In this document: in pieces, positions 43,995 to 53,847 of the stretch
Layout of the letters: each line of letters begins with the position of its first letter
Numbering within the stretch: position 1 is the stretch's first letter
From: Salinicola acroporae
GTDB lineage: Bacteria > Pseudomonadota > Gammaproteobacteria > Pseudomonadales > Halomonadaceae
Assembly: GCF_003206615.1 (NCBI RefSeq)
Contig: NZ_PZJW01000004.1
Location: 481,083 to 545,082, forward strand
Reading direction: 5' to 3'
Length of the DNA: 64,000 bases
The notes under the pieces: model-generated
Seen by the model: only the letters and a program-made list of their open reading frames with translations
The model's database searches: none
Told to the model about the DNA's origin: nothing
Program-made: the position numbers and the translations under genes

Positions 43995-45404
43995 ATGACT
44001 GAAGTCGCCCGTATCGCGATTGTCGATGACGATCGCGCTATCCGCTGGGTCCTGGAAAGGGCGCTGGCACAACCGGATCTCGAGGTGCAGTCCTTCGAGC
44101 GTGCCGACGCGGCACTCGAAGCGATCGAGCGACAGCCGCCGGACGTGCTCCTGACCGATATCCGCATGCCGGGGCTCGACGGTCTCGACCTGATGGCCAA
44201 GGTCCGCGAGATGCATCCCGACCTGCCGGTGATCGTGATGACGGCGCACTCGGATCTGGATAGCGCGGTCGCTTCCTACCAGGGAGGCGCCTTCGAGTAT
44301 CTGCCCAAGCCGTTCGATGTGGACGACGCGCTGGCGCTGGTGCGGCGTGGCGTTGCCCATGCCCGGGAGCGGCGCTCGCCGGCGGCGATGCCGGAAGGGC
44401 TCTCGGCCGAGATCATCGGCGAGGCGCCGGCGATGCAGGAGGTATTTCGCGCCATCGGTCGGCTGTCGCAGTCGCATATCACGGTGTTGATCAACGGCGA
44501 GTCGGGGACCGGCAAGGAGCGTGTCGCCCAGGCCCTGCACCAGCATAGTCCGCGCAGCGGTCACCCGTTCATCGCGCTCAACATGGCGGCGATTCCCAAG
44601 GACCTGATGGAGTCGGAGCTGTTCGGCCATGAAAAGGGGGCCTTCACCGGCGCCGCCGCCCAGCGCCGCGGGCGCTTCGAGCAGGCCGACGGCGGTACGC
44701 TGTTCCTCGATGAGATCGGCGACATGCCCGCCGATACGCAGACGCGGCTGCTGCGCGTGCTGGCGGATGGCGAGTTCTATCGGGTCGGTGGCCACGTGCC
44801 GGTCAAGGTGGATGTGCGGATCATCGCCGCGACCCACCAAAACCTGGAAAAACTGGTGACGGAAGGCCGTTTTCGCGAGGATCTGTTCCACCGGCTGAAT
44901 GTGATTCGCGTTCACCTGCCGCGGTTGTCGGAGCGTCGCGAGGACATTCCCCGGCTGGCCCAGCATTTTCTCGCCGAGGCCGCCAAGGAGCTCTCCACGG
45001 AACCCAAGGTCCTGACCCGCGACGCCGAGACGCATCTCACGCATCTCCCTTGGCCGGGCAATGTGCGGCAATTGGAAAACACCTGTCGCTGGCTGACCGT
45101 CATGGCCTCTGGTCGGGAAGTGCTGGTCGATGATCTGCCGCCGGAACTGCGCGAGCTCGAGGGGACCGAAGCGCCCAGCGGAGACTGGCGCAACGCGTTC
45201 CGCGAATGGGCGGATCGGGCGCTGGCGTCTGGCCACACGCATCTGCTCGAGGAGGCGATGCCGGATTTCGAGCGAATCCTGATCGAAACCGCCTTGAAGC
45301 ATACCGGCGGGCGCAAGGGGGAGGCCGCCGAGCTGCTGGGCTGGGGCCGCAATACCTTGACTCGAAAGGTGAAAGTGCTCCTGCCAGCGCTCGCGGATGA
45401 ATAG
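43995..45404 (+). CDS. glnG: Nitrogen regulation response regulator NtrC
   Basis: This 469-residue sigma-54 activator has a receiver domain with Asp55 in LLTDIRMPG and a Lys in YLPKPFD near residue 104. The AAA+ domain has Walker [11 protein letters not shown] and the sigma-54 contact loop GAFTGA. A C-terminal Fis-type helix-turn-helix reads [20 protein letters not shown]. The start at 43995 follows GGAG, while an upstream TTG at 43923 is rejected. It should act at the NtrC-like sites at 40203 and 42733. Confidence 0.97.
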   Translation: MTEVARIAIVDDDRAIRWVLERALAQPDLEVQSFERADAALEAIERQPPDVLLTDIRMPGLDGLDLMAKVREMHPDLPVIVMTAHSDLDSAVASYQGGAFEYLPKPFDVDDALALVRRGVAHARERRSPAAMPEGLSAEIIGEAPAMQEVFRAIGRLSQSHITVLINGESGTGKERVAQALHQHSPRSGHPFIALNMAAIPKDLMESELFGHEKGAFTGAAAQRRGRFEQADGGTLFLDEIGDMPADTQTRLLRVLADGEFYRVGGHVPVKVDVRIIAATHQNLEKLVTEGRFREDLFHRLNVIRVHLPRLSERREDIPRLAQHFLAEAAKELSTEPKVLTRDAETHLTHLPWPGNVRQLENTCRWLTVMASGREVLVDDLPPELRELEGTEAPSGDWRNAFREWADRALASGHTHLLEEAMPDFERILIETALKHTGGRKGEAAELLGWGRNTLTRKVKVLLPALADE

Positions 45405-45576
45405 GCCCAGTGCTGGCCAACGCGCTTGACTGACCGCCTGTGGGTCACGTTCGTCGACGTTGTCTTCAGGTGCTGCTGGGGCCAAGAGCGACCAAAGTCG
45501 CGCTTTTTCGACATGGCTTGGCCAGAGTAGGCTCGCGTAACCAACTGAAAACTGGTTTGACGAGGCCGCTCCTGCC

Positions 45577-46527
45577 ATGGATCCGTATCAGTCGATACCC
45601 GCCCGGGTGCAGGTCACCGAGGTGGGACTCCGCGATGGGCTGCAGAACGAAGCCAGACGACTGAGCACCGATGAAAAGGTGACCCTGGCACGGTCGCTGG
45701 TCGCGGCCGGGGTTCGCGAGTTCGAGCTGACCTCGTTCGTCAGCCCGCGAGCGGTACCGGCGCTGGCTGATGCCACGGAACTGGTGAGGGCGCTGGCCGA
45801 CATCCCCGACGTGCACTGGTCGGCGCTGGTTCCCAACGTCCGCGGCGCCGAGCGCGCGCTCGAGGCGGGTATCGACTCGGTGGTGCTGTTCGTGTCGGCC
45901 TCGGAGACCCACAACGCCAAGAACGTCAACCGCGACGTTGCCACCTCGCTTGCCGGTTTCGCCGAGATCGCGCGTCTGCTCGACGGTAGCGGCGTCGAAC
46001 TGCGCGGCGCCATCGCCACGGCCTTCGGTTGCCCGTTCGAGGGCGACATCGACGTCACCGCGGTGGGCGACATCGCCCGCGCCTTCGCCGACCTTGGCGT
46101 TCGCCGCTTAGCGCTGGGCGACACGACCGGCATGGCGACGCCACCCCTGGTCAGCGAGCGAATTCTTCACCTGCGCGAGGTGGCGCCCTCCCTCTCTCCG
46201 ACGCTGCATTTCCACAATACCCGTGGCATCGGGCTGGCCAACGTGATGCAGGGCCTGTCGCTCGGAGTCGACCGCTACGAGAGCGCCATCGGCGGGCTGG
46301 GCGGATGCCCCTTCGCCCCCGGCGCCACCGGCAATATTGCCAGCGAGGACCTGGTCTATCTGCTCACCGAGATGGGCATCGGCACCGGTATCGAGCTGGC
46401 AGCGCTGATCGAGGCGGGTCAACTGGCCACCCAATTGATAGGGCGGCCGCTGCCAGCGCAGGTCACCAAGGCCGGACGGCGACTGGCGCTCAACGGCAGC
46501 GACGCCGTCGCCACGGCACGGGGATGA
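45577..46527 (+). CDS. Hydroxymethylglutaryl-CoA lyase family enzyme
   Basis: This 316-residue TIM-barrel lyase cleaves HMG-CoA to acetyl-CoA and acetoacetate, or a close relative such as citramalyl-CoA. Motifs are VTEVGLRDGLQNE, with the metal aspartate, FHNTRGIGLANV, with metal histidine, and GGLGGCPFAPGATGNIASED, with the mobile-loop active-site cysteine. The stop overlaps the CoA-transferase start (ATGA at 46524-46527). It is followed by a CoA transferase and a Tct importer, so the operon is self-contained for uptake, activation and cleavage of a C5-C6 dicarboxylate. Confidence 0.92.
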   Translation: MDPYQSIPARVQVTEVGLRDGLQNEARRLSTDEKVTLARSLVAAGVREFELTSFVSPRAVPALADATELVRALADIPDVHWSALVPNVRGAERALEAGIDSVVLFVSASETHNAKNVNRDVATSLAGFAEIARLLDGSGVELRGAIATAFGCPFEGDIDVTAVGDIARAFADLGVRRLALGDTTGMATPPLVSERILHLREVAPSLSPTLHFHNTRGIGLANVMQGLSLGVDRYESAIGGLGGCPFAPGATGNIASEDLVYLLTEMGIGTGIELAALIEAGQLATQLIGRPLPAQVTKAGRRLALNGSDAVATARG

Positions 46528-47735
46528 GCATGCCATCGTTGTCCTTCCCGACCGCCGGCTCACTCGATGGCATTCGCGTCATCGATCTTACGCGGGTCAT
46601 CTCCGGCCCCTTCTGTACCCAGATGCTCGGCGATCACGGAGCCGACGTGATCAAGGTCGAGCCGCCCCGGCGCGGCGACGTGGTGCGCGCCCAGGGCAAC
46701 ATCGTCGAAGGCTTGAGCTGGTACTTCGCCCAGTTCAATCGCAACAAGCGCTCGCTGACCCTGGATCTTCGCAGCGAGAGCGGCAAGGCGCTGCTCTGGC
46801 GACTGCTCGAGGAAGCCGACGTGCTGGTGGAGAATTTCCGTCCCGGCGTGCTGGCCAGGATGGGCCTGGACGACACCACGCTCCGCGAGCGTTTTCCGCG
46901 CCTGGTGGTCGGGCGAATCAACGGCTTCGGCTCCGAGGGGCCCTATCGTGATCGGCCGGCCTACGATTTCATCGCCCAGGCGATGAGCGGCTTCATGAGC
47001 GTCAATGGCACGAGTGATGGCGAGCCCATGCGGGCGGCCCCGCCGCTCAGCGACATGGTCGCCAGCCAGAACCTGGCTTTCGGGCTCTGCGCCGCGCTGG
47101 TGCGGCGTGAGCGGACCGGCCGGGGAGAGATCGTCGAGACCGCCCTGACCAATGGCCTGATCGGGATGATGGGCTACCTCGCGGCGGAGTATTTCGCCAC
47201 CGATCAGGTGCCAGCCCGGACCGGCAACGACCATCCCATGGTCTATCCCTACGGCCTGTTCCAGGCCAGCGACGGCGACGTGGCGATCGCGCCAAGCAAC
47301 GACGCCATGGTCGCGCGACTGCTGGGCGCGCTGGACCAGTTGGAACTGCTCGAGGACGAGCGCTTTGCCGACAATCGCCGCCGCATGATCCATCGCGAGG
47401 CCCTGCGCGATCGCCTTAATGCCGTGATCGGCACTCGCAGCGTGGCGGAGTGGATCGCGCATCTCAACGAGGCCGGGGTCCCCTGCGGCCGTGTCCACAG
47501 CCTGCGCGACACCTTCGCCGACCCCCAGGTCCAGGCCCAGCAGATGCGCCTGGAGCTCGATCAGGGTAAACACGGCCGGGTGCCGACCACGGGCTTTCCG
47601 GTGAAGATGAGCGAAGCGCCGGCGGCGGTCTATCGCCACGTGCCGGCCCTGGGCGAGCATACCCGAGAGATTCTGACCCAACTGGGCATCGACGAGACGG
47701 AGCTGCAACGACTTCAAGACGAGGGGGTCGTCTGA
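46524..47735 (+). CDS. CaiB/BaiF family (type III) CoA transferase
   Basis: This 403-residue enzyme moves CoA between acids. N-terminal marks are VIDLTRVISGPFCTQMLGDHGADVIKVE and FNRNKRSLTLDLRSE. The family catalytic aspartate is most likely in PPLSDMVASQN near residue 176. The start overlaps the lyase stop, and a second ATG lies two codons on. A longer frame through the lyase gene from 46029 is an artefact. With the lyase it probably activates a hydroxy-dicarboxylate as its CoA ester before cleavage. Confidence 0.92.
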   Translation: MSMPSLSFPTAGSLDGIRVIDLTRVISGPFCTQMLGDHGADVIKVEPPRRGDVVRAQGNIVEGLSWYFAQFNRNKRSLTLDLRSESGKALLWRLLEEADVLVENFRPGVLARMGLDDTTLRERFPRLVVGRINGFGSEGPYRDRPAYDFIAQAMSGFMSVNGTSDGEPMRAAPPLSDMVASQNLAFGLCAALVRRERTGRGEIVETALTNGLIGMMGYLAAEYFATDQVPARTGNDHPMVYPYGLFQASDGDVAIAPSNDAMVARLLGALDQLELLEDERFADNRRRMIHREALRDRLNAVIGTRSVAEWIAHLNEAGVPCGRVHSLRDTFADPQVQAQQMRLELDQGKHGRVPTTGFPVKMSEAPAAVYRHVPALGEHTREILTQLGIDETELQRLQDEGVV

Positions 47736-47785
47736 CCTCCTCGACACGCTGGCGAAGGCATGACACCGACACAAGGAACAACAAC

Positions 47786-48781
47786 ATGGCTATCTCTCTG
47801 CGACCCTTGCACACCCTGGCGGTCTCGCTCCTGTTGGCAGGGGGCCTGACGGTCAGCGCCCCGAGTCAGGCGTTGCCGATCAGCGATTGCCTGGCACCGG
47901 CCGACCCGGGCGGCGGCTGGGACTTCACCTGCCGGTCGGTGGGCAAGCTGCTCCATGAACTCGGCCTGGTCGACAGCCCCGTGCGAGTGATCAACATGCC
48001 TGGCGGCGTCGGCGCCGTGGCCTTCTCCAACGTGGCCGGGAAGCGTGCAGGCGACAGCAACTTGATCGTGGCCACCAGCACCGTGGGAGTGACCCAGATT
48101 GCCCAGGGGCGCTATCCGGGGGATGTCGATACCATGCGCTGGCTGGCCATGCTGGGCACTGACGTCGGGGTGATCCTGGTCGATGACGACAGCCCCTACC
48201 AGAGCCTCGACGAGCTGCTCGAGGCGATGGTCGACGATCCCACTTCGGTCGTCATGGCCGGATCCAGCGGTATCGGTGGCTGGGACCACGTCCGGGCCCT
48301 GATGCTGGCCAAGGCCGCAGGCCTGTCGAGCGACCAGACCGGCAGCGTGCGCTGGGTGCAGTTCGATGGCGGCGGCCCCGCCGTGACCCAGATGATGGGC
48401 GGGCACGTGGACGCGGTGTCCACGGACCTGGGCGAGATTGCCGGTTTCATCAAGTCGGGTGACGTCAGGGTGCTGGCGGTGCTCGCCGACGAGCCGCTGG
48501 CCCCGCCCTTCGACGACCTGCCGACGGCGGTCTCCCAGGGCTATGAGGTGGCCGGCTACAACTGGCGGGGGTTCTATACCGGCGGCGAGGTCTCGGATGC
48601 CGATTACCAGGCGATGGTCGATACCCTGAAGACGCTCTACGATTCGCCGGAATGGAAGCAGGTCGCCGAGCGCAACGGCCTGGTCCCCTTATGGCGCGGC
48701 GGTGACGAGTTCGATGCCTTCGTCCGTGACACGGCCGACAAGGTCGAAAGCATCTCCCAGGAGATCGGAGTCATCCAGTGA
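47786..48781 (+). CDS. tctC: Tripartite tricarboxylate transporter substrate-binding protein (TctC family)
   Basis: This 331-residue periplasmic binding protein has a signal peptide ending SQA before LPISDCLAPADPGGGWDFTCR. The PGGGWD segment and VINMPGGVGAVAF are signatures of the Bug/TctC fold that grips carboxylates through water. The stop overlaps the TctB start. It is expected to capture the acid processed by the lyase and CoA transferase encoded upstream. Confidence 0.92.
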   Translation: MAISLRPLHTLAVSLLLAGGLTVSAPSQALPISDCLAPADPGGGWDFTCRSVGKLLHELGLVDSPVRVINMPGGVGAVAFSNVAGKRAGDSNLIVATSTVGVTQIAQGRYPGDVDTMRWLAMLGTDVGVILVDDDSPYQSLDELLEAMVDDPTSVVMAGSSGIGGWDHVRALMLAKAAGLSSDQTGSVRWVQFDGGGPAVTQMMGGHVDAVSTDLGEIAGFIKSGDVRVLAVLADEPLAPPFDDLPTAVSQGYEVAGYNWRGFYTGGEVSDADYQAMVDTLKTLYDSPEWKQVAERNGLVPLWRGGDEFDAFVRDTADKVESISQEIGVIQ

Positions 48782-49251
48782 CGGCGGAAGCATCGGGCGC
48801 TGCGCCCTCCACGGCGGCACTCGGCGATCGTATCGCCGGGGCCGTGCTGGCCCTGCTGGCGGTGGCTGCCTGGTGGCACGCCCAGACCTTCGTCTCCGGT
48901 TTTCGCCAACCGGTGGGGCCGGATCTGTTTCCGCGTCTGGTCTGCGTGCCGCTGGGTGTGCTGGCGCTCTACCTGATGTGCCGGCCCGGGCTCAATCAGC
49001 GCTGGCCGCGCGGCGTGGCGCTGCTGCGGCAGGCGGGACTGCTGGTCGTGCTCGGCGGCTATGCCGGTTTCCTTGAATCCTGGGGGTTTCTGCCGGCAAC
49101 GCTGGTCGGCAGCGTGCTGTTGATTCGACTGTTCGATGCCGCGTGGCGACAGGCGCTGGTCAGCGGGGTGTCGTTGACGGTGATCCTCTATCTGCTGTTC
49201 GAGTACGCGCTGGGCATCCCGCTGCCCGCCGTCCCCGGACTCGGCGTTTGA
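48778..49251 (+). CDS. tctB: Tripartite tricarboxylate transporter small membrane subunit (TctB)
   Basis: This 157-residue protein has four predicted helices, typical of TctB. The N-terminal GAVLALLAVAAWWHAQTF and the PVGPDLFPRLVCVPLGVLALY region match the family. It is encoded between TctC and TctA with a four-base overlap to tctC and a 13-bp gap to tctA. Confidence 0.9.
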   Translation: MTAEASGAAPSTAALGDRIAGAVLALLAVAAWWHAQTFVSGFRQPVGPDLFPRLVCVPLGVLALYLMCRPGLNQRWPRGVALLRQAGLLVVLGGYAGFLESWGFLPATLVGSVLLIRLFDAAWRQALVSGVSLTVILYLLFEYALGIPLPAVPGLGV

Positions 49252-49264
49252 GGGCCGGCATGCC

Positions 49265-50767
49265 ATGGATATTCTCGTCTTTCTGCTGCACGGTTTCGCG
49301 ATCGCCCTCGAACCCCAGAATCTCTTCCTGGCCCTGATCGGCTGCGCCGTGGGTACGCTGATCGGTGCCTTGCCGGGGCTGGGGCCGGTCAACGGGGTGG
49401 CACTGCTGATTCCCTTGGCGTTCAACTTCGGACTGTCGCCCACTGCCGCGCTGATCCTGCTGGTCAGTGTCTATTACGGCACCATGTACGGTGGGCGCAT
49501 CAGCTCGATCGTGCTCAACATCCCCGGCGACGAGCCGGCGATGATGACCACGCTCGACGGTTATCCGATGGCGCTGAAAGGGCGGGGCGGGGAAGCGCTG
49601 GGACTGTCCGCGGTGGCGTCGTTCGTCGGCGCGACCGTGGCGACCATCGGCTTGACGCTCTTTGCGCCGTTACTGGTGGGGTTCGCCATCCGTTTCGGGC
49701 CTGCCGAGTACTTCGCGCTGTTCATGCTGGCGTTCGCTACCATCGGCGGGGTGACCAGCGGCAGCTTCACCAAGAGCTTCATCGCCGCAGGCCTTGGACT
49801 GTTGCTGGGCACGGTAGGCCTCGACCCGGCGACTGGCGTGTCGCGTTACACCTTCGGCCTCTACGAACTCTACGACGGCATCGACTTCATCGCCGCGCTG
49901 GTCGGGCTGTTCGCCATCTCGGAATGCCTGCTCCTGCTCGAGGATCGCCGCCGGGAGACCGCCACCAACCAGGAACTGGGATCAGCCATTCCCGGGATGA
50001 AGAGCGCCCGCAAGTGCGCGCCGACCATCGCGCGTGGCTCGCTGATCGGCTTCGTCGCCGGCGTGCTGCCGGGGGCCGGGGCCTCGTTGGGCAGCTTTCT
50101 CTCCTACACGCTGGAGAAGCGCTGGCTGGGACGCAAGGGCGATTTCGGCAACGGAGACCCGCGTGGCGTGGCCGCGCCCGAGGCGGGTAACAACGCTGCC
50201 GCCGGCGGTGCCCTGATTCCCATGCTGTCGCTGGGCATTCCGGGCAGCGGCACGACCGCCATCCTGCTGGCGCTGCTGCTGTCGATGAACATCACTCCTG
50301 GGCCGCTACTGTTCGAACAGCAGCCCGACATGGTGTGGGGACTGGTGGCGGCGCTGTTCATCGGCAACATCATGCTGCTGGTGCTGAACGTGCCGCTGGT
50401 GGGCCTGTTTGCCCGTGTGTTGCGGGCCCCCTCCTGGCTATTGATGCCGGTGGTGATCCTGGTGGCGTTCGTGGGCGTCTACTCGCTCAACAACAGCGCT
50501 TTCGACCTCTACGTCATGCTGGCCTTCGGGGTGCTGGGCTACGTGCTGCGCAAGCTGGACATTCCCTCCGTGCCGGTGGTGCTGGGGCTGTTGCTGGGCG
50601 GGCAGATGGAGTTCAACCTGCGCCGGGCCATGTCCATCTCGGGAGGCGACTGGAGCATTCTGGTCTCCAGCGGTATCTCGATCGGCATCTACGCGTTCGC
50701 CGCTGCCCTGATGGCGGCCGGGCTGCTTTTCGCCTGGTGGCTGAAGCGGGAGGAGGCCGGACGCTGA
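49265..50767 (+). CDS. tctA: Tripartite tricarboxylate transporter large membrane subunit (TctA)
   Basis: This 500-residue carrier has about twelve helices and uses an ion gradient to import the captured carboxylate. Family signatures are GTLIGALPGLGPVNGVALLIP, YYGTMYGGRISSIVLNIPG, and the internally related SLGIPGSGTTAILLALLL. It ends the operon, and a GC-rich inverted repeat (50866-50906) follows 98 bp later. Confidence 0.94.
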   Translation: MDILVFLLHGFAIALEPQNLFLALIGCAVGTLIGALPGLGPVNGVALLIPLAFNFGLSPTAALILLVSVYYGTMYGGRISSIVLNIPGDEPAMMTTLDGYPMALKGRGGEALGLSAVASFVGATVATIGLTLFAPLLVGFAIRFGPAEYFALFMLAFATIGGVTSGSFTKSFIAAGLGLLLGTVGLDPATGVSRYTFGLYELYDGIDFIAALVGLFAISECLLLLEDRRRETATNQELGSAIPGMKSARKCAPTIARGSLIGFVAGVLPGAGASLGSFLSYTLEKRWLGRKGDFGNGDPRGVAAPEAGNNAAAGGALIPMLSLGIPGSGTTAILLALLLSMNITPGPLLFEQQPDMVWGLVAALFIGNIMLLVLNVPLVGLFARVLRAPSWLLMPVVILVAFVGVYSLNNSAFDLYVMLAFGVLGYVLRKLDIPSVPVVLGLLLGGQMEFNLRRAMSISGGDWSILVSSGISIGIYAFAAALMAAGLLFAWWLKREEAGR

Positions 50768-50865
50768 CCCTTCCCGGCACCGCCCGCAGGGGAGGTCGAC
50801 GGGCCAGACGGCGACCCAGGCAGGTTCCCGAATTTAACCTCGATCACAAAAACCGCTAGTCTGAC

Positions 50866-50906
50866 ACGACGCCCGGCGCTGGCTACCATGCCAAGCCGGG
50901 CGTCGT
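50866..50906. terminator. Long-arm hairpin between tctA and the alpha-glucosidase gene
   Basis: ACGACGCCCGGC (50866-50877) and GCCGGGCGTCGT (50895-50906) are exact complements with a 17-base loop. No T-run follows. It probably ends the tct transcript or folds in the leader of the next gene. Confidence 0.5.
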
Positions 50907-50962
50907 CGTCGCTGGCTGATCGTTACCGGCGTGAAATAGATGACACCAACACGGGAACTCGC

Positions 50963-52711
50963 ATGTCCGATTCGACCCAATGGTGGCGTGGCAGCGTCAT
51001 CTATCAGATATATCCCAGAAGCTTCATGGACGCGCGTGGCGATGGCATCGGCGATCTGCCCGGGATTACCTCGAAGCTGGACTATGTCGCCGAACTGGGT
51101 GTCGATGCGATCTGGATTTCGCCGTTCTTTCCCTCGCCGATGAAGGACTTTGGCTACGATGTCACCGACTATCGTGGTGTCGACCCGATGTTCGGCTCCT
51201 TTCACGACTTCCAGATGCTGCTCGAGCGGGCTCACGGGCTGGGACTGAAAGTGATCATCGACCTGGTGCTCAGTCATACCTCGGATCAGCACCACTGGTT
51301 CATCCAGAGTCGCAGCTCGCGGGAAAACCAGAAATCCGACTGGTACGTGTGGGCCGATCCCAAGCCCGATGGCACACCGCCCAACAACTGGCTCTCCTTC
51401 TTCAGCGGCAGCGCCTGGACGTTCGACAGCCGGCGTCGCCAGTACTACCTGCACAACTTCCTCTCCTGCCAGCCGGACCTCAACTTTCACAATCCGGCGG
51501 TGCGCAAGGAGCAGCTCGACAACGCCCGCTTCTGGCTCGATCTGGGTGTCGACGGCTTTCGCCTGGATACCTCGAATTTCTACTTCCACAGTCTGGCGCT
51601 GCAGGATAACCCGGCGCTCGGCAGCGGCGAACTCAAGACGCCCAGTGTCCCGGCATCGAACCCCTATTCGATGCAGCGCCACCAGTTCGATATCAGCCAG
51701 CCGGAGAATCTCGGCTTCCTGAGCGAACTGCGCGCCTTGATGGACGAGTACCCCGGCACCATGACGGTGGGCGAGATATCCGACGATCGCCCGCTGGAGC
51801 GCATGGTCGAGTACACCATCGGCGAAGACCGGCTCCACATGGCCTACACCTTCGACCTGTTCGATGCCGAGTTCAGCGCCCAGCGGCTGCGGGACATCAT
51901 CGAGCATTTCCAGTATTACGCGGGCGACGCCTGGCCCTGCTGGGCGCTCTCCAATCACGACGTGATGCGTGTCGTCTCGCGCTGGACCCAGCACGAGAAC
52001 CTGGAGCAGCAAGGGCCGCTGGTGGCCAAGGTCGCGACGGTCATGCTCTGCTCGCTCTACGGTAGCCTTTGCCTCTACCAGGGCGAGGAGCTGGGGTTGC
52101 CGGAAGCGGACGTCCCCTACGAGCGCCTGGTCGACCCCTACGGGCTGGCGCTATGGCCGGATTACAAGGGGCGCGACGGCTGCCGTACGCCGATGCCCTG
52201 GACGAGCGGCGAATACGGCGGCTTCACCTCGATGGAGCCTTGGCTGCCGGTGGATGGCCATCATCGTCAGCTGTCGGTGGAACGCCAGCTCGCCGACGCG
52301 GACAGTACCCTGCGCGTGACGCGCGAGTTCCTGCACTGGCGCAAGTCGCAGTCGGCGATGGTCGACGGCACCTTGATCCTGGGCGACTTCGACGACGACT
52401 TGCTGGGCTGGTTGCGGGTCTCGCGGGACCAGGCGATTCTGGCGGTCTTCAACCTCACCCACGAAACGCGCCACACCAGCCTTCCGGACGGCGCTGGCGA
52501 GATCGTCTATCAGGCGGGATTCACGGCGCACCTCGAGAATGGCGAGCTGACTCTGCCCGCCTTCCAGGCCGCATTCGTGCATGTCGACCGGGCTAGCATC
52601 GACCCCCGGGCCCTGATCGACCAGGAGCCCGACCCCGAGCGCAAGGGCTTCCTCAGCCGACTGCTGGGGTCGCTGATTGGGCAGGACGAGGGCGGAGCGC
52701 GGCAGGGCTGA
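50963..52711 (+). CDS. GH13 family alpha-glucosidase (Halomonas HaG-like)
   Basis: This 582-residue intracellular glycoside hydrolase acts on alpha-glucosyl bonds and in related enzymes also transfers glucose to small acceptors. It has the (beta/alpha)8 barrel start YQIYPRSFMDARGDGIGDL and the GH13 regions LVLSHTSDQHHWF, DGFRLDTSNF, TVGEI and LSNHD. The nucleophile Asp202, acid/base Glu271 and stabiliser Asp333 fall at the same numbers as in the characterised Halomonas sp. H11 enzyme. There is no signal peptide. The ATG at 50963 is chosen because the family N-terminus begins there; an in-frame ATG at 50888 lies in the hairpin region. No sugar transporter is adjacent. Confidence 0.93.
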   Translation: MSDSTQWWRGSVIYQIYPRSFMDARGDGIGDLPGITSKLDYVAELGVDAIWISPFFPSPMKDFGYDVTDYRGVDPMFGSFHDFQMLLERAHGLGLKVIIDLVLSHTSDQHHWFIQSRSSRENQKSDWYVWADPKPDGTPPNNWLSFFSGSAWTFDSRRRQYYLHNFLSCQPDLNFHNPAVRKEQLDNARFWLDLGVDGFRLDTSNFYFHSLALQDNPALGSGELKTPSVPASNPYSMQRHQFDISQPENLGFLSELRALMDEYPGTMTVGEISDDRPLERMVEYTIGEDRLHMAYTFDLFDAEFSAQRLRDIIEHFQYYAGDAWPCWALSNHDVMRVVSRWTQHENLEQQGPLVAKVATVMLCSLYGSLCLYQGEELGLPEADVPYERLVDPYGLALWPDYKGRDGCRTPMPWTSGEYGGFTSMEPWLPVDGHHRQLSVERQLADADSTLRVTREFLHWRKSQSAMVDGTLILGDFDDDLLGWLRVSRDQAILAVFNLTHETRHTSLPDGAGEIVYQAGFTAHLENGELTLPAFQAAFVHVDRASIDPRALIDQEPDPERKGFLSRLLGSLIGQDEGGARQG

Positions 52712-52737
52712 GCCCACGCCCGGGTCCGACCGGTGGC

Positions 52738-53847
52738 TCACCCGCCCCAGTAGTCGCGGGCCAGGTCGACCACTAGCCGTACCTTGTCCCACTGTGCCCG
52801 TTCGGCGAGTTCGTTGCCCTCCTCGGTGGAGGCGAAACCGCACTGCGGGCTCAGACAGAGCTGCTGCCGGTCAACGAACCGCGTGGCCTCGTCGAGACGC
52901 GCCCTGACGGCCTGCGGATCCTCGAGTTCGCCCACCTTGGTGGTGATCAGCCCCAGCACCGCCTGTTGGTGGCCCTCCGGGACGAAGCGCAGCGGATCGA
53001 AGCTGCCAGCGCGATCGCTGTCGTATTCCAGGAACCAGGCATCGACGTTGACGCGGCCGAACAGGGTCTCGGCCACCGGCTCGTAACCGCCTTCGCTGAT
53101 CCAGGTGGAGCGGAAGTTGCCGCGACAGACGTGGAGCGAGACGTGGAGGTCGCCCGGCTTGTCGGCGAGGGCGTGGTTGAGCATCTCGGCGTAGATCGCC
53201 TGCAGTCGGTCGGGGTCGTCGCCGCGGTCCCGGGCCGCCTGCAGCTCTTTTTCCGAGCAGAGATAGGCCCACACGGTGTCGTCCAGTTGCAAATAGCGGC
53301 AGCCGGCATCATAGAAACCGCGAACGGCATCGCGGTAGGCGTCGGCGGTGTCGGCGAAAAAGGCGTCCAGGCTGGGGTAGACGCCACTGTCGATCTTCTT
53401 GCGACCGCCGCGGAAGTGCAGCACGCTGGGGCTCGGGATCGTCATCTTGGGCGTGACGCTGGCGACGCTGGCCAGATAGCGGAAGTGATCCAGCATCGGA
53501 TGGGTATCGTTGAATCCGACCTTACCGTCGACCCGGATCTGCTTCGCCCCCGTCTGCACGCCCTGAAACTGAATGCCCTGATCACCGGTGAAGCCGGTGA
53601 CGCCAGCGAGCTGCTCGAGGAAATCGAAGTGCCACCAGGCGCGGCGGAACTCGCCGTCGGTCACCACCTCGAGGCCGGCGGCTTCCTGCTGCTCGACCAC
53701 CTGACGAATCTCCCGATCCTCGACGGCCTTGAGCGCGGCGGCGTCGATATCGCCCTGGTGGAAGAGGGCCCGGGCCTCCTTCAGCGCCGACGGGCGAAGA
53801 AAGCTGCCGACGATATCGGCTCGGAATGGGGGATGCGCTTGCGACAT
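52738..53847 (-). CDS. Cobalamin-independent methionine synthase-like protein (MetE C-terminal domain only)
   Basis: At 369 residues this is half the length of MetE and corresponds to the catalytic zinc barrel alone. Candidate zinc ligands are the histidine and cysteine in LHVCRGNFRS and a later cysteine in LSPQCGFAST. Other landmarks are ADIVGSFLRP at the N-terminus, TDGEFRRAWWHFDF, QLDDTVWAYL and LEYDSDRAGSFDPLRFVP. The start has an excellent AGGAGGCAAGTTC site. Such core-MetE proteins lack the folate-binding half, and their methyl donor is uncertain. It is convergent with the glucosidase and divergent from the oxaloacetate decarboxylase family gene, with a 298-bp gap holding no recognised riboswitch. 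Confidence 0.88.
   Translation of the reverse strand: MSQAHPPFRADIVGSFLRPSALKEARALFHQGDIDAAALKAVEDREIRQVVEQQEAAGLEVVTDGEFRRAWWHFDFLEQLAGVTGFTGDQGIQFQGVQTGAKQIRVDGKVGFNDTHPMLDHFRYLASVASVTPKMTIPSPSVLHFRGGRKKIDSGVYPSLDAFFADTADAYRDAVRGFYDAGCRYLQLDDTVWAYLCSEKELQAARDRGDDPDRLQAIYAEMLNHALADKPGDLHVSLHVCRGNFRSTWISEGGYEPVAETLFGRVNVDAWFLEYDSDRAGSFDPLRFVPEGHQQAVLGLITTKVGELEDPQAVRARLDEATRFVDRQQLCLSPQCGFASTEEGNELAERAQWDKVRLVVDLARDYWGG

Noticed and set aside
46029-47735. 568-residue reading covering the CoA transferase
   Set aside because: The first 165 codons are an alternative frame of the HMG-CoA lyase gene; the transferase starts at 46524.
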